Shown here: positions 55,334 through 63,536 of the stretch, piece by piece
How positions within the stretch are numbered: position 1 is the first letter of the stretch
Layout: the number at the start of each line of letters is the position of its first letter
Assembly (NCBI RefSeq): GCF_013177295.1
Contig: NZ_CP053642.1
Span: 124,001-188,000, forward strand
Direction: 5' to 3'
Length of the DNA: 64,000 bases
From: Actinomyces marmotae
GTDB taxonomy: Bacteria; Actinomycetota; Actinomycetes; Actinomycetales; Actinomycetaceae
The notes under the pieces: generated by a model
What the model was told of the DNA's origin: nothing
The model's database searches: none
The model's input: the letters and a program-made list of their open reading frames with translations, nothing else
Program-made: the position numbers and the translations under genes

Positions 55334-56194
55334 ATGACCAGCGCGGACCTCGCTCCAGATCCCCTCCCACTCGCGCGCCGAACGGTCCTCATCACCGGGG
55401 TCAGCCGCCGCGCCGGCATCGGCCACGCCATCGCATGCCGCACCGCCGCCCAGGGGGCCAGCGTCGTGGCCCACCACTACTCGCCCCACGACGCCGCTCA
55501 GGCCTGGGGGGCCGACGACATCGACGCCGTCATGGCCTCCATCGCCTCCCATCTCTCCGACGGTGCCCGCCTCACCCCCGTCGGCGCCGACCTCGCCGCC
55601 TCCGGCCAGCCCGCTCGCGTTGTCGCCGCCGCGGCCGAAGCGGCTGCCGACGTCGGCCACCCGTTGACCGCCCTCGTGTGCAACCAGGCCATGAGCGAGC
55701 CCGACGCCCCCCTGCTCGACATCACCGAGGACGTCCTCGACCGGCATTGGGCCGTCGACGCCCGCGCTTCGATCCTTCTCGCTCAGGCCTTCGCCCGCGC
55801 CGTCGTCGGGGAGCGGGCCGGAGGAGCGGATGAGGAGCCCCCCGCTCCCACCCGCGCCATCGTCTTCCTGACCTCCGGCCAGGCGCAGGGGCCCTTGCCC
55901 GGTGAGATCGCCTACGGCGCGGCCAAGGCCGCCATCGCCGGCATCACGTTGACCATCGCCGACGAGCTCGCCGATCACGCAATCCGCGTCAACACCGTCA
56001 ACCCCGGCCCGGTCGACACTGGGTACCTCACCGCCGATGCCCTCGAGTCCGTCCGCGGCATGTTCCCCTTCGGGCGGTTCGGGGAGCCCGACGACGCCGC
56101 CCGACTCATCACCTGGCTGCTGGCCGACGACGCCCGCTGGATCACCGGCCAGGTCATTAACTCCGAGGGCGGCTTCGCCCGCTGGCGCTCCTAG
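55334..56194 (+). CDS. SDR-family oxidoreductase
   Basis: Short-chain dehydrogenase of 286 residues. NAD(P) motif TGVSRRAGIGHAIA (about 21-34) is an expanded TGxxxGIG. Catalytic YGAAK (YxxxK) with a preceding serine in VFLTSGQAQG, then NTVNPGPVDTGYL. The C-terminal WITGQVINSEGGF is typical of classical SDRs. The FabG-like pattern gives no substrate. ATG 55334; starts upstream would run through the tRNA gene region. Confidence 0.88.
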   Translation: MTSADLAPDPLPLARRTVLITGVSRRAGIGHAIACRTAAQGASVVAHHYSPHDAAQAWGADDIDAVMASIASHLSDGARLTPVGADLAASGQPARVVAAAAEAAADVGHPLTALVCNQAMSEPDAPLLDITEDVLDRHWAVDARASILLAQAFARAVVGERAGGADEEPPAPTRAIVFLTSGQAQGPLPGEIAYGAAKAAIAGITLTIADELADHAIRVNTVNPGPVDTGYLTADALESVRGMFPFGRFGEPDDAARLITWLLADDARWITGQVINSEGGFARWRS

Positions 56195-56235
56195 GCGCTC
56201 CACCTGGAACTGGGTGAGCTCCTCCGCCCGATCCC

Positions 56236-57264
56236 TCAGCGCGCCGGGACGAGGGTGAGCAGTGTCGCCTCCGGGCGGCAGGCCACGCGCACGGGCGTGA
56301 AGGGGCTCGTGCCCAGACCCGCGCTGACATGCAGGTACATGTCCCCCGCTGCGCTCGGATCCCCGATGTGCCCCGGCCACTGCGACAGGCGCTGGGTGAC
56401 TCTGCGCCGGTCCAGGTCGCAGTTCGTCACGAGCGCGCCAAAACCGGGGAGGCAGAGCTGGCCGCCATGGGTGTGGCCCGCCAGGGCGAGGGCGACGCCG
56501 TCACCCGCCATCTGGTTCAGCACTCGCAGGTAGGGGGCGTGCGCGAGTCCCAGGCGCAGCGCCCGCCCCGAGCGGTCGAGGATCGGCGGGAGGAGGGCGG
56601 CTGAGGCCGCGCCGTCGGCGCCGTCGTCCGGGACGGGGTAGGAGTCCCGCTCGGCGTGAGGATCATCGACGCCGACCAGGTCCACTCGCCGCCCGCGCAC
56701 CGTGAGGGTCCCCCGCGCGTTCGTCAGGTCCGCCCAGCCGCCGGAGGCTTGCAACTCGATGACCTCCCGCCAGGGCAACTCCACGAGGCGCTCGCGCGCG
56801 CCCTCGGCGTCCGCCGTTCGCGGGTCGCGGCGCAGGTAGCGGGTCGGTGGTTTGAACACGGAGGAGTAGTAGTCGTGGTCCCCCAGGACGAAAGCCCCCG
56901 GCAGTTCCACGAAGGGCTCCAGCGCCCGCCGCAGCGGCTCGAGTCCCGAGGCGAAGGACAGGTGGTCGCCCGTGGAGATGACGACGTCGGGGTGCTCGGC
57001 GGCCAGATCCCGCACCCAGGCGACGCGAGCCTCTGTGCGGTCGGTCAGGTGCAGATCGGTCAGGTGGAGGATCGTGATCGGCTCCTCGCCGTCGGCCAGG
57101 ACGGGCACGGAGCAGCGCCGCAGCACCGGCAGGCGCGCTTCGAGGAGCGCGTAGCCCAGGGCTCCAGCGCCGAGAGCGGCGAGGGAGCCCAGGGTGCGGA
57201 CGGCGCCAAGGCGCCGTGAGCGGGAGGAGGATCGGCGCGGCAGCGCGGTCACAGCAGTCGTCAT
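56236..57264 (-). CDS. metallophosphoesterase, membrane-anchored
   Basis: Protein of 342 residues. An N-terminal basic stretch and a hydrophobic helix (LGSLAALGAGALGYALL) are followed by a calcineurin-like domain with DLHLTD, STGDHLSF (GDH in place of GDx), GDHDYY (GNHD-like) and AGHTHGGQ. These residues would bind a dimetal centre. It is next to the PBP gene, as the homologous gene is beside ponA2 in Mycobacterium (Rv3683-Rv3682). The substrate is unknown. Confidence 0.88.
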   Translation of the reverse strand: MTTAVTALPRRSSSRSRRLGAVRTLGSLAALGAGALGYALLEARLPVLRRCSVPVLADGEEPITILHLTDLHLTDRTEARVAWVRDLAAEHPDVVISTGDHLSFASGLEPLRRALEPFVELPGAFVLGDHDYYSSVFKPPTRYLRRDPRTADAEGARERLVELPWREVIELQASGGWADLTNARGTLTVRGRRVDLVGVDDPHAERDSYPVPDDGADGAASAALLPPILDRSGRALRLGLAHAPYLRVLNQMAGDGVALALAGHTHGGQLCLPGFGALVTNCDLDRRRVTQRLSQWPGHIGDPSAAGDMYLHVSAGLGTSPFTPVRVACRPEATLLTLVPAR

Positions 57265-57302
57265 GTCGAAGGGCCCCCGGGGTTGTGAGTGCTCGCCAGT
57301 GG

Positions 57303-59672
57303 TCAGCCGTTGCCGCCGGCCGGGCCGGTCGCTACGGCGCCTCCGGAGCCCGCGGGGCTCAGGCTGGTTGTGAACTCCTTGCGGCTGGCCGCCGTGGGCG
57401 CGGAGCCCGGGAGCTGCCCGGCGGGGAGGTCGGCGTCGGCCTGCGCGACCGTCCCGGGCTGATCGGCGGTCGCCGCCTGGGGCGCCTGGGCCGTCTGGGC
57501 CCCGGCGTCACCCGTGAGGCCGGGGAACTGGCCGGACGTGTTCTTGGCGTTGCCGCCCGAGGGCTGCGCGGGCTGTCCAGCGCCCAGGCTCACCTGGGTG
57601 AAGGGCTCGGCGCCCGTCCCCGCCAGCGAGGTGTCCATGAACTGCTTCCACATGGGCGCGGGAGCGTCCGAGCCGTACATGGTGGCGTAGTAGCGCCCGC
57701 CGATGTACTGGCCGTTCATCGGCTTGGTGCCCTCGGAGTGGCCCATCCACACGGCGGTGGACAGCTGCGGGGTGAAGCCCACGAACCAGGCGTTGTCCAT
57801 CTCCTCCGTGGTGCCCGTCTTGCCCGCGGCCGGCCGCCCCGCCAGGCCGTGGTTCTTGGCGGTTCCCTGGCCCCCGAACACGTGCGTGAGGGTCAGGGCG
57901 ACCCTGTCCGCGGCGGTCTGGTCCATGACCTGCGAGCAGTCCGCGCTCGGCACGGCCATCTCGGTGCCGCTGTGGTCGGTCACCTTGTTGATGGCGATCG
58001 GCTTGCAGTAGACGCCGTGCGCCGCGAAAGTCGCGTAGGCGTTGGCCATGTTGAGCGGGGGGACGTTCATGGTGCCCAGGGTGATCGAGGGCCGGGGGTC
58101 GATGGGGTTGCCATCGGCCTTGGTCATGCCCATCTTGGCGGCCAGGCTCGTCACCGCGCAGATGTCCATCTGCTGGATCATCTTGGCGTAGGCGACGTTG
58201 ATCGACATCGCCGTGGACTGCACCACAGAGTGCGTGCCGCCCTCGCCCGGGTTGGCGTTGCCGACCTTCCACTGCTCCACGAAGGTGTCTTCGCTGCAGG
58301 AGATGTTCCAGTTGGCGGCGGGGAACGTGGTGGGGTCGGTGTTCATCGTCTCGTACCCGGACCTGCCCATCTGGTACCACTGGGCGAGCACGAACGGCTT
58401 GAACGAGGATCCCGGCTGGAAGCCGTTGTTCTCGATGCCACCGTGCTTGTAATCAGCGGAATAGGAGATCTGGGAGACCGAGGGGTCGGAACTGTCCGTC
58501 CCGTAGGAGGTGTTCTGGGCCATCGCCTGGATCTTGCCTGTCCCGGGCTCGACGGCGACGATGGCGCCCTTGACGTTCGAGGGATCCCCGATGGGGACGT
58601 AGTTGGCGATCGTGTCGTCCGCGGCCTTCTGCTTACGCAGGTCCAGGGTGGTGGTGATCTGCAGGCCCCCGCGCAGCAGGAGCTGGTTGCGCTCGGTGGC
58701 CGTCTTGCCGAAGAGCTCGGAGTTCTGGATCTCGCCGACGACGTAGTCGCAGAAGTAGGCCGCGGACCCCGCCGAGGCGCACCCGCCGACGTGGTTGGTC
58801 ACGTTCAGGATGTCGCTGACCTGGGTCGCCACGGCCTCGTCGTACTGGGCCTGGTCGATGAACTCGTTGTCCAGCATCTTCTGGAGGACCCAGTTCATGC
58901 GGTCCTTGGCCAGATCGGGGTAGGACACCGGGTCGTAGGCGCCCGGCGCGTTGGTCAGGCCGGCCAGCAGCGCCGCCTCGGCGATGGTCATCTCCTTGGC
59001 CGAATGACTGAAGTAGTGCTGCGCGCTGGCCTCCACCCCATAGGTGGAGGGGCTGAAGGCGGCGATGTTGAGGTACCCCTCCAGGATCTGGTTCTTGGCG
59101 TCGGGCAGGGTCTTCTCCAGGGTCAGGGCGTACTTGATCTCCCTGAGCTTGCGCGCCGTCGTGGGCTCTGTGGCCGCGCGGATCTTCGCGGGGTCGCCGC
59201 TGCGGATGCCGGCCTCCACCAGGACGTTGCGCACGTACTGCTGGGTGAGGGTGGAGGCGCCCTGGCGATCGGCGCCCGCGGCGTTGGAGGCCAGCGCGCG
59301 CAGCATTCCGGTGGGGTCGACGCCCTCGTGCTGGTAGAAGCGCTGGTCCTCAACAGCGATGACCGCGTTCCGCACGTTCTTGCTGATGTCCTTGAGCGGC
59401 ACGACGATCCTGTTCTCCGCGTAGAACTGGGCGATCTCCGTGCCGTCGGCTGCCCGCAGGACCGAGACCTGGCTCGGCTCAAGCACCTTGAAGTCATCGG
59501 GCAGGTCCTCGAAGAACTCCCGTGATGCCTTCGAGATCACGCTCGCCGCCCCCACGAAGGGCACGGCGAAGCCCGAGACGAGCAGGCCGCCGACGGTGGA
59601 CATGACGATGAAGGCGAGGAGGGCGGACAGGAGCTGCTGTGAGTCGAGGGTGCGGGCAGAGGTCTTCGACAT
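57303..59672 (-). CDS. bifunctional penicillin-binding protein (transglycosylase/transpeptidase)
   Basis: Class A PBP of 789 residues that polymerises and crosslinks peptidoglycan. An N-terminal helix (LLSALLAFIVMSTVGGLLVSGF) anchors it. The glycosyltransferase domain has catalytic E108 in AVEDQRFYQHEGVDP and GASTLTQQYVRN. The transpeptidase domain has SFKP (SxxK) in GSSFKPF, SIN (SxN) in STAMSINVAYAK and KTGTTEE. The Ala/Gln/Pro-rich tail has no PASTA domain. Neighbouring genes match the ponA2 region of M. tuberculosis. Confidence 0.93.
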   Translation of the reverse strand: MSKTSARTLDSQQLLSALLAFIVMSTVGGLLVSGFAVPFVGAASVISKASREFFEDLPDDFKVLEPSQVSVLRAADGTEIAQFYAENRIVVPLKDISKNVRNAVIAVEDQRFYQHEGVDPTGMLRALASNAAGADRQGASTLTQQYVRNVLVEAGIRSGDPAKIRAATEPTTARKLREIKYALTLEKTLPDAKNQILEGYLNIAAFSPSTYGVEASAQHYFSHSAKEMTIAEAALLAGLTNAPGAYDPVSYPDLAKDRMNWVLQKMLDNEFIDQAQYDEAVATQVSDILNVTNHVGGCASAGSAAYFCDYVVGEIQNSELFGKTATERNQLLLRGGLQITTTLDLRKQKAADDTIANYVPIGDPSNVKGAIVAVEPGTGKIQAMAQNTSYGTDSSDPSVSQISYSADYKHGGIENNGFQPGSSFKPFVLAQWYQMGRSGYETMNTDPTTFPAANWNISCSEDTFVEQWKVGNANPGEGGTHSVVQSTAMSINVAYAKMIQQMDICAVTSLAAKMGMTKADGNPIDPRPSITLGTMNVPPLNMANAYATFAAHGVYCKPIAINKVTDHSGTEMAVPSADCSQVMDQTAADRVALTLTHVFGGQGTAKNHGLAGRPAAGKTGTTEEMDNAWFVGFTPQLSTAVWMGHSEGTKPMNGQYIGGRYYATMYGSDAPAPMWKQFMDTSLAGTGAEPFTQVSLGAGQPAQPSGGNAKNTSGQFPGLTGDAGAQTAQAPQAATADQPGTVAQADADLPAGQLPGSAPTAASRKEFTTSLSPAGSGGAVATGPAGGNG

Positions 59673-59896
59673 GGCCCCAGACTACGTGCTCAGTGGATTC
59701 CATGCAGCGCAGGGTGGCGGGGGTCGCACCCGGCGGCCCGGCTCCTGCCCGAGTGCTGGATGACCGGCTCCGCGACGGCGCGCCCTCCCCAGGCCGCGCC
59801 CAGGCGGCTATCGGTCAGCATTCAGGCGAGTCTGTACAACGGCGCGGGTCGGAGCGGATTTGGTGGAATGGGCCCGACTGCCTTACCGTCGGAGTG

Positions 59897-59912
59897 TGTG
59901 ACGGGTCTGACA
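59897..59912 (+). promoter_or_regulatory. possible Crp-type site upstream of whiB
   Basis: TGTGACGGGTCTGACA compares with TGTGA-N6-TCACA: first half perfect, second half partial. It is 31 nt upstream of the whiB start used here. A Crp-family gene lies about 0.7 kb away. Confidence 0.35.
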
Positions 59913-59942
59913 ACGATGCTGGACCTGACCGCTGGAGATGGG

Positions 59943-60269
59943 ATGAGAATGATCGACCAGACCTGGGCGGCGCGCGCGGCCTGCGCGGATGCGGAGCCTG
60001 ACCAGCTCTTCGGAAAGGGCGCGGAGCAGCGAGACGCGCGGACCTTGTGCTTCACCTGCCCTGTGAGGATGGAGTGCCTTGCCGAGGCCCTCGACTCCGA
60101 GTCGTCCTTCGGGGTGTGGGGCGGTCTGACCGAGCGTGAGAGACGCGCTCTGCTGCGGCGCTTCCCCGAGGTTGAGGACTGGGGTGAGTGGCTGCGCCGG
60201 GAGGACGACGAGCTCGTCGCTGAGATCCACGCCCGCCGGGCCCCCAGGATCCTGGCGCGAGCGCGCTGA
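59943..60269 (+). CDS. WhiB-family iron-sulfur regulator (WhiB4-like position)
   Basis: Protein of 108 residues. The four cysteines of the [4Fe-4S] cluster are in AACADAEPD, CFTC and MECL; then GVWGGLTERERRALLRR. ATG 59943 is 5 nt after GGAG; longer starts lack such a site. Divergent from the PBP gene, as whiB4 is from ponA2 in Mycobacterium. WhiB proteins sense redox or nitric oxide and act with sigma factors. The whiB4 equivalence is inferred from gene order. Confidence 0.88.
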   Translation: MRMIDQTWAARAACADAEPDQLFGKGAEQRDARTLCFTCPVRMECLAEALDSESSFGVWGGLTERERRALLRRFPEVEDWGEWLRREDDELVAEIHARRAPRILARAR

Positions 60270-60324
60270 GCGCCCCGTCGGCCAGCGCTTCCCGCCAGTC
60301 CTGCCGACTCGTAGGCTTGGCGAC

Positions 60325-60483
60325 ATGACTACTTGGGAATACGCCACCGTCCCCCTACTCACCCACGCCACCAAGGCGATCCTCGACCAGTGGGGCGCCG
60401 ACGGCTGGGAGCTTGTGCAGGTCATCCCTGGCCCCACCGGCTCGGAGAACCTGGTCGCCTATATGAAGCGCCCCCGGGCCTGA
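60325..60483 (+). CDS. DUF4177 small protein
   Basis: Small protein of 52 residues: MTTWEYATVPLLTHATKAILDQWGADGWELVQV. The WEY and GWELVQV motifs are those of DUF4177. The function is unknown. ATG 60325 follows the whiB stop by 55 nt; a longer reading would overlap whiB and is not conserved. A similar small gene is found near crp in related genomes. Confidence 0.8.
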   Translation: MTTWEYATVPLLTHATKAILDQWGADGWELVQVIPGPTGSENLVAYMKRPRA

Positions 60484-60560
60484 ACCGCCGGGGCGCCTCG
60501 GCGCCCGAGAGCGCCAGCGGAGTCGGCGCCCGAACTTCCGGGCGCGCGCCGGGCGGGCTC

Positions 60561-60603
60561 ACGGCCGAGGGGCCGACTCGCGCAGAGCCGGCCCCTCGGC
60601 CGT
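60561..60603. terminator. bidirectional hairpin terminator
   Basis: ACGGCCGAGGGGCCG pairs perfectly with CGGCCCCTCGGCCGT (15 bp, 13-nt loop) between the convergent DUF4177 gene and crp. Confidence 0.65.
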
Positions 60604-60661
60604 TCGTCGTGGGTTGATAGGCGCCAAGGCGCGGGCCCGCCCAGCGGGGCCCGGCGGGGCC

Positions 60662-61339
60662 TCAGCGGGCGCGGCGGCGCAGGCGATCGACGTCGAGCAG
60701 TGTGACGGCCCGGCCCTCCAGGCGGATCCAGCCGCGCGAGACGAACTCGGCCAGCGACTTGTTGACGGTCTCGCGGGAGGCGCCGACGAGTTGGGCGAGC
60801 TCCTCCTGGGTGAGGTCGTGCGGGACGTGCACGCCGTCGTCGGTGGGTGAGCCGAAGCGGTCGGCGAGGTCGAGGAGGGCCTTGGCCACGCGTCCGGGCA
60901 CGTCGGAGAAGACGAGGTCCGCCAGGGCGACGTTCGTGCGGCGCAGGCGCTGGGCGAGCGCCCGCAGCATGTCCTTGGCCAGGGCCGGGTGGGTCTCGAT
61001 GAAGCTCATGAGCTGGTTGTGCTCCAGGGCCAGCAGCTCGGTGGGGGCAACGGCGGTGGCCGTGGTGGAGCGGGGGCCCGGGTCGAACAGGGTGAGTTCG
61101 CCGACGACCTCGCCGGGGCCGAGGACGGCCAGGAGGTTCTCGCGCCCGTCCATCGAGGCGTGGCCGAGCTTGATCTTCCCACTGAGCAGGATGTAGAGCC
61201 GGTCACCGGGGTCGCCCTCGTTGAAGAGGGTCTCGCCGCGGCGCAGGGCGGTCTGCGCCATCATGGCCCTCAGCTCGTCCTGCTCCTCCTGATTCATGCC
61301 CTCGAAAAGTGGGATTCTGGAAATCATGCTGTCTTCCAC
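60662..61339 (-). CDS. crp: Crp/Fnr-family transcription regulator (GlxR/Crp type)
   Basis: Protein of 225 residues. Cyclic-nucleotide-binding domain with GELTLFDPGPRSTTATAV, then the C-terminal helix-turn-helix (LTQEELAQLVGASRETVNKSLAEFVSRGW). GTG 61339 is 6 nt after GGAGG and is preferred over an ATG four codons later. It is divergent from nth, as crp is in Mycobacterium and glxR in Corynebacterium. cAMP binding is expected from the family but not shown here. Confidence 0.92.
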   Translation of the reverse strand: MEDSMISRIPLFEGMNQEEQDELRAMMAQTALRRGETLFNEGDPGDRLYILLSGKIKLGHASMDGRENLLAVLGPGEVVGELTLFDPGPRSTTATAVAPTELLALEHNQLMSFIETHPALAKDMLRALAQRLRRTNVALADLVFSDVPGRVAKALLDLADRFGSPTDDGVHVPHDLTQEELAQLVGASRETVNKSLAEFVSRGWIRLEGRAVTLLDVDRLRRRAR

Positions 61340-61455
61340 GAAGATCCTCCAGTGCTATCGGTGCGGTGGTACTCGGGCTCGCAACGGCGTCCGATCCCTG
61401 CCGGGGGGCTCCCGGAGGCAACTTGGCGAGCGCTGGCGCCTATCCTGCCATGCCT

Positions 61456-61471
61456 TGTGACATGAGGCACG
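61456..61471. promoter_or_regulatory. possible Crp self-regulation site
   Basis: TGTGACATGAGGCACG in the crp-nth spacer matches TGTGA-N6-TCACA in the first half and at three of five positions in the second. Auto-regulation is common for this family. Confidence 0.35.
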
Positions 61472-61538
61472 CAGTCGCGGGTTGTAGTCTCGCAACAGTT
61501 GGCGACCAATGCAACGCCGCTCGATTCGGAGGGGATGG

Positions 61539-62180
61539 ATGAGGGAATCGCTCGCGGCGCGGGCCCGGGCTGTTGATGATGAGCTCGCGGTGCTCTATCC
61601 GGGCGCGCATTGCGCGCTGGATCATGACGGGCCCTATCAGTTGCTGGTGGCCACGGTCCTATCGGCGCAGACCACGGATGCGCGGGTCAATACGGTGACC
61701 CCGGAGCTCTTCGCGCGCCTGCCTGACGCCGTCGCGCTGGCGGACGCCGATCCGGAGGCGCTGGAGGAGATCATCCGCCCCCTGGGGATGCAGCGCACCC
61801 GGGCGGCGCGACTCATCGGCCTGGGCCAGGAGCTGGCCGATCGCTTCGACGGCGTCGTCCCGCCTGATCGCGAGGCGCTCACCTCGTTGCCGGGGGTGGG
61901 CCGCAAGACCGCGCACGTGGTGCTGGGCAACGCCTTCGGCGTCCCCGCGATCACGGTGGACACCCATGTGGGTCGGCTGGCGCGGCGCCTAGGGTGGACC
62001 GAGCGGGCCGACCCGTTGCGGGTCGAGCGCGATATCGCGGCGCTGTGGGAGCCCGAGCGCTGGACCGATGGCTGTCACCGGCTCATCGAGCACGGCCGGG
62101 CCGTGTGCCGCGCCCGCTCGCCGCGCTGCGGGGACTGCGCGCTGGCCGCTGAGGGACTCTGCCCCCGCGTTGGGGTGTAG
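61539..62180 (+). CDS. nth: endonuclease III
   Basis: Base-excision DNA glycosylase/AP lyase for oxidised pyrimidines; 213 residues. Helix-hairpin-helix LPGVGRKTAHVVL with catalytic K123, and D141 in ITVDTHVGRLARR. C-terminal [4Fe-4S] cysteines read C-x6-C-x2-C-x7-C; the last gap is 7 rather than the usual 5. ATG 61539 is 6 nt after GGAGG. Confidence 0.94.
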   Translation: MRESLAARARAVDDELAVLYPGAHCALDHDGPYQLLVATVLSAQTTDARVNTVTPELFARLPDAVALADADPEALEEIIRPLGMQRTRAARLIGLGQELADRFDGVVPPDREALTSLPGVGRKTAHVVLGNAFGVPAITVDTHVGRLARRLGWTERADPLRVERDIAALWEPERWTDGCHRLIEHGRAVCRARSPRCGDCALAAEGLCPRVGV

Positions 62181-62195
62181 AGACGCCCCGCTTGC

Positions 62196-62265
62196 CGAGA
62201 CCGGTCGAAAATAGGAGCGAAACCGGTCCACGGACCGGTCTCGCTCCTATTTTCGACCGGTCTCG
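62196..62265. repeat. 70-bp near-perfect palindrome
   Basis: CGAGACCGGTCGAAAATAGG and its complement form the outer stem, continued inward by GAGCGAAACCGGTC/GACCGGTCTCGCTC with a single mismatch; the loop is 4 nt. ACCGGT occurs four times. It lies between nth and the hydrolase gene, both rightward, and may be a terminator or a repeated extragenic palindrome. Confidence 0.75.
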
Positions 62266-62302
62266 CTTATAGGGGGTGGTGGGGCGCCGATAGGGTGGGG
62301 TC

Positions 62303-63199
62303 ATGCCAGTCGCCATCGCCCGCCCCGGTCCGTGGACCCACCGCGACCTCACCGCCGGTGGGACCCGCTTCCACGCCGCTCTGGCCGGGCCGGAGGACTC
62401 TGACTTCCTCGTCCTCCTCCTGCACCCTTTCCCGGAGTGCTGGTGGGCCTGGCGCCACGTCATCCCGCGCCTCGCCGAGGCCGGGCACCGCGTCGCCGCC
62501 CTGGACCTGCGCGGATTCGGCGGCTCGGACCGGCCTCCCTCCGGCTATGACCTGCACACCCTCGCCGACGACGCCGCGCGCGTCGTCGCGGCCCTCGGCC
62601 ACGAGCGGGCCGCCGTCGTCGGCGCCGGCCTGGGTGGGCAGGTCGCCTGGGTCATGGCCGGGATGCGCTCCGACCTCGTGGCCGGGATCGTGCCCGTCGC
62701 CGCCCCGCACCCGGTGGCGGTGCGCTCCCTGCTCGGCCGGGCCTTCTTCTCCGGCACCGCCCTGCAGCACCTGTCCCTGCGCGTCCCCGGGCTGGCGGAG
62801 CGCACTCTCACGACGCACCGGGGCATGGAGCGGGTCCTGCGCTCCTGGGTCGGCCAGGGCAGGGTGGGCCGCGTCCTGGCCTCCTCCGACTACTACGCCG
62901 ACCTGCTCGCCCGGCCCGGGGCCGCGCGCGGCCCCATCGAGACCCTCAAGCGCAGCCGGCTGCGCCGCGCCGAGATGACCGCCCTGGCCGCCCCGATCGC
63001 GGTGCCCGTGCTGTCCATCCTGGGGGAGAGCGACCCGGTCCAGCCCGCCCAGGCCCATGCCCGGGACACCCACCACGTCTCGGGGCTCATGCGCACAGCG
63101 GTGCTGCACGGCGTCGGCCACTTCCCGGCCGAGGAGGCCCCTGACGAGCTCGTCGAGGCGATCCTGCCCTTCCTGGCGGAGGTCGCCCCGGCCGCCTGA
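62303..63199 (+). CDS. alpha/beta-hydrolase-fold protein (epoxide-hydrolase-like)
   Basis: Protein of 298 residues with the fold's landmarks: HPFP oxyanion loop (41-44), DLRGFGGSDRP (68-78), candidate acid in GESDPVQP and base in GVGHFPAEEAP. At the nucleophile elbow the sequence is VVGAGLGGQVAW, so the Ser/Asp position (109) is Gly. That would remove classical hydrolase activity. The gene order near crp-nth resembles ephE in Mycobacterium. The start is ATG 62303. Confidence 0.85.
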   Translation: MPVAIARPGPWTHRDLTAGGTRFHAALAGPEDSDFLVLLLHPFPECWWAWRHVIPRLAEAGHRVAALDLRGFGGSDRPPSGYDLHTLADDAARVVAALGHERAAVVGAGLGGQVAWVMAGMRSDLVAGIVPVAAPHPVAVRSLLGRAFFSGTALQHLSLRVPGLAERTLTTHRGMERVLRSWVGQGRVGRVLASSDYYADLLARPGAARGPIETLKRSRLRRAEMTALAAPIAVPVLSILGESDPVQPAQAHARDTHHVSGLMRTAVLHGVGHFPAEEAPDELVEAILPFLAEVAPAA

Positions 63200-63212
63200 G
63201 GGCGCGCCCTCC

Positions 63213-63536
63213 CTACGCGATGGCCAGGCTTGCCGCCACGTACACGGCCGTCCCGCCGATGAGCGACAGCCCGATCGAGCGGCGCCACAGGTGCAGCCCG
63301 GCCGTCGACGCGATGCCGGCGACGGCGGGAAGCCAGGACGCCGGGGCCAGGCTCACGCCGTCGAGCGTGTAGGCCGTCAGGACGATCATGACGCCCAGCG
63401 GCATGGCGTTGGCCAGGAAGGCCAGCAGCGGCGAGCGCCTCCCGCGCAGCAGCGCGAAGGGCGTGAGGCGGCAGGCCAGGGTGATCGCGGCCACCACGAC
63501 GACGGCGATCGCGATCCCGGTATTCGACAGCGGCAT
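63213..63536 (-). CDS. azlD: AzlD-like branched-chain amino acid export subunit
   Basis: Membrane protein of 107 residues with three to four helices: MPLSNTGIAIAVVVVAAITLACRLTPFALL, then LANAMPLGVMIVLTAYTLDGV, both typical of AzlD. It pairs with AzlC for export of branched-chain amino acids or analogues. ATG 63536 overlaps the azlC stop (TGATG). Confidence 0.85.
   Translation of the reverse strand: MPLSNTGIAIAVVVVAAITLACRLTPFALLRGRRSPLLAFLANAMPLGVMIVLTAYTLDGVSLAPASWLPAVAGIASTAGLHLWRRSIGLSLIGGTAVYVAASLAIA

Noticed and set aside
57216..59525. A 769-codon open frame on the + strand opposite the PBP gene
   Set aside because: Shadow of the PBP; Gly/Val/Arg-rich with no family motif, while the minus strand has all PBP active-site motifs.
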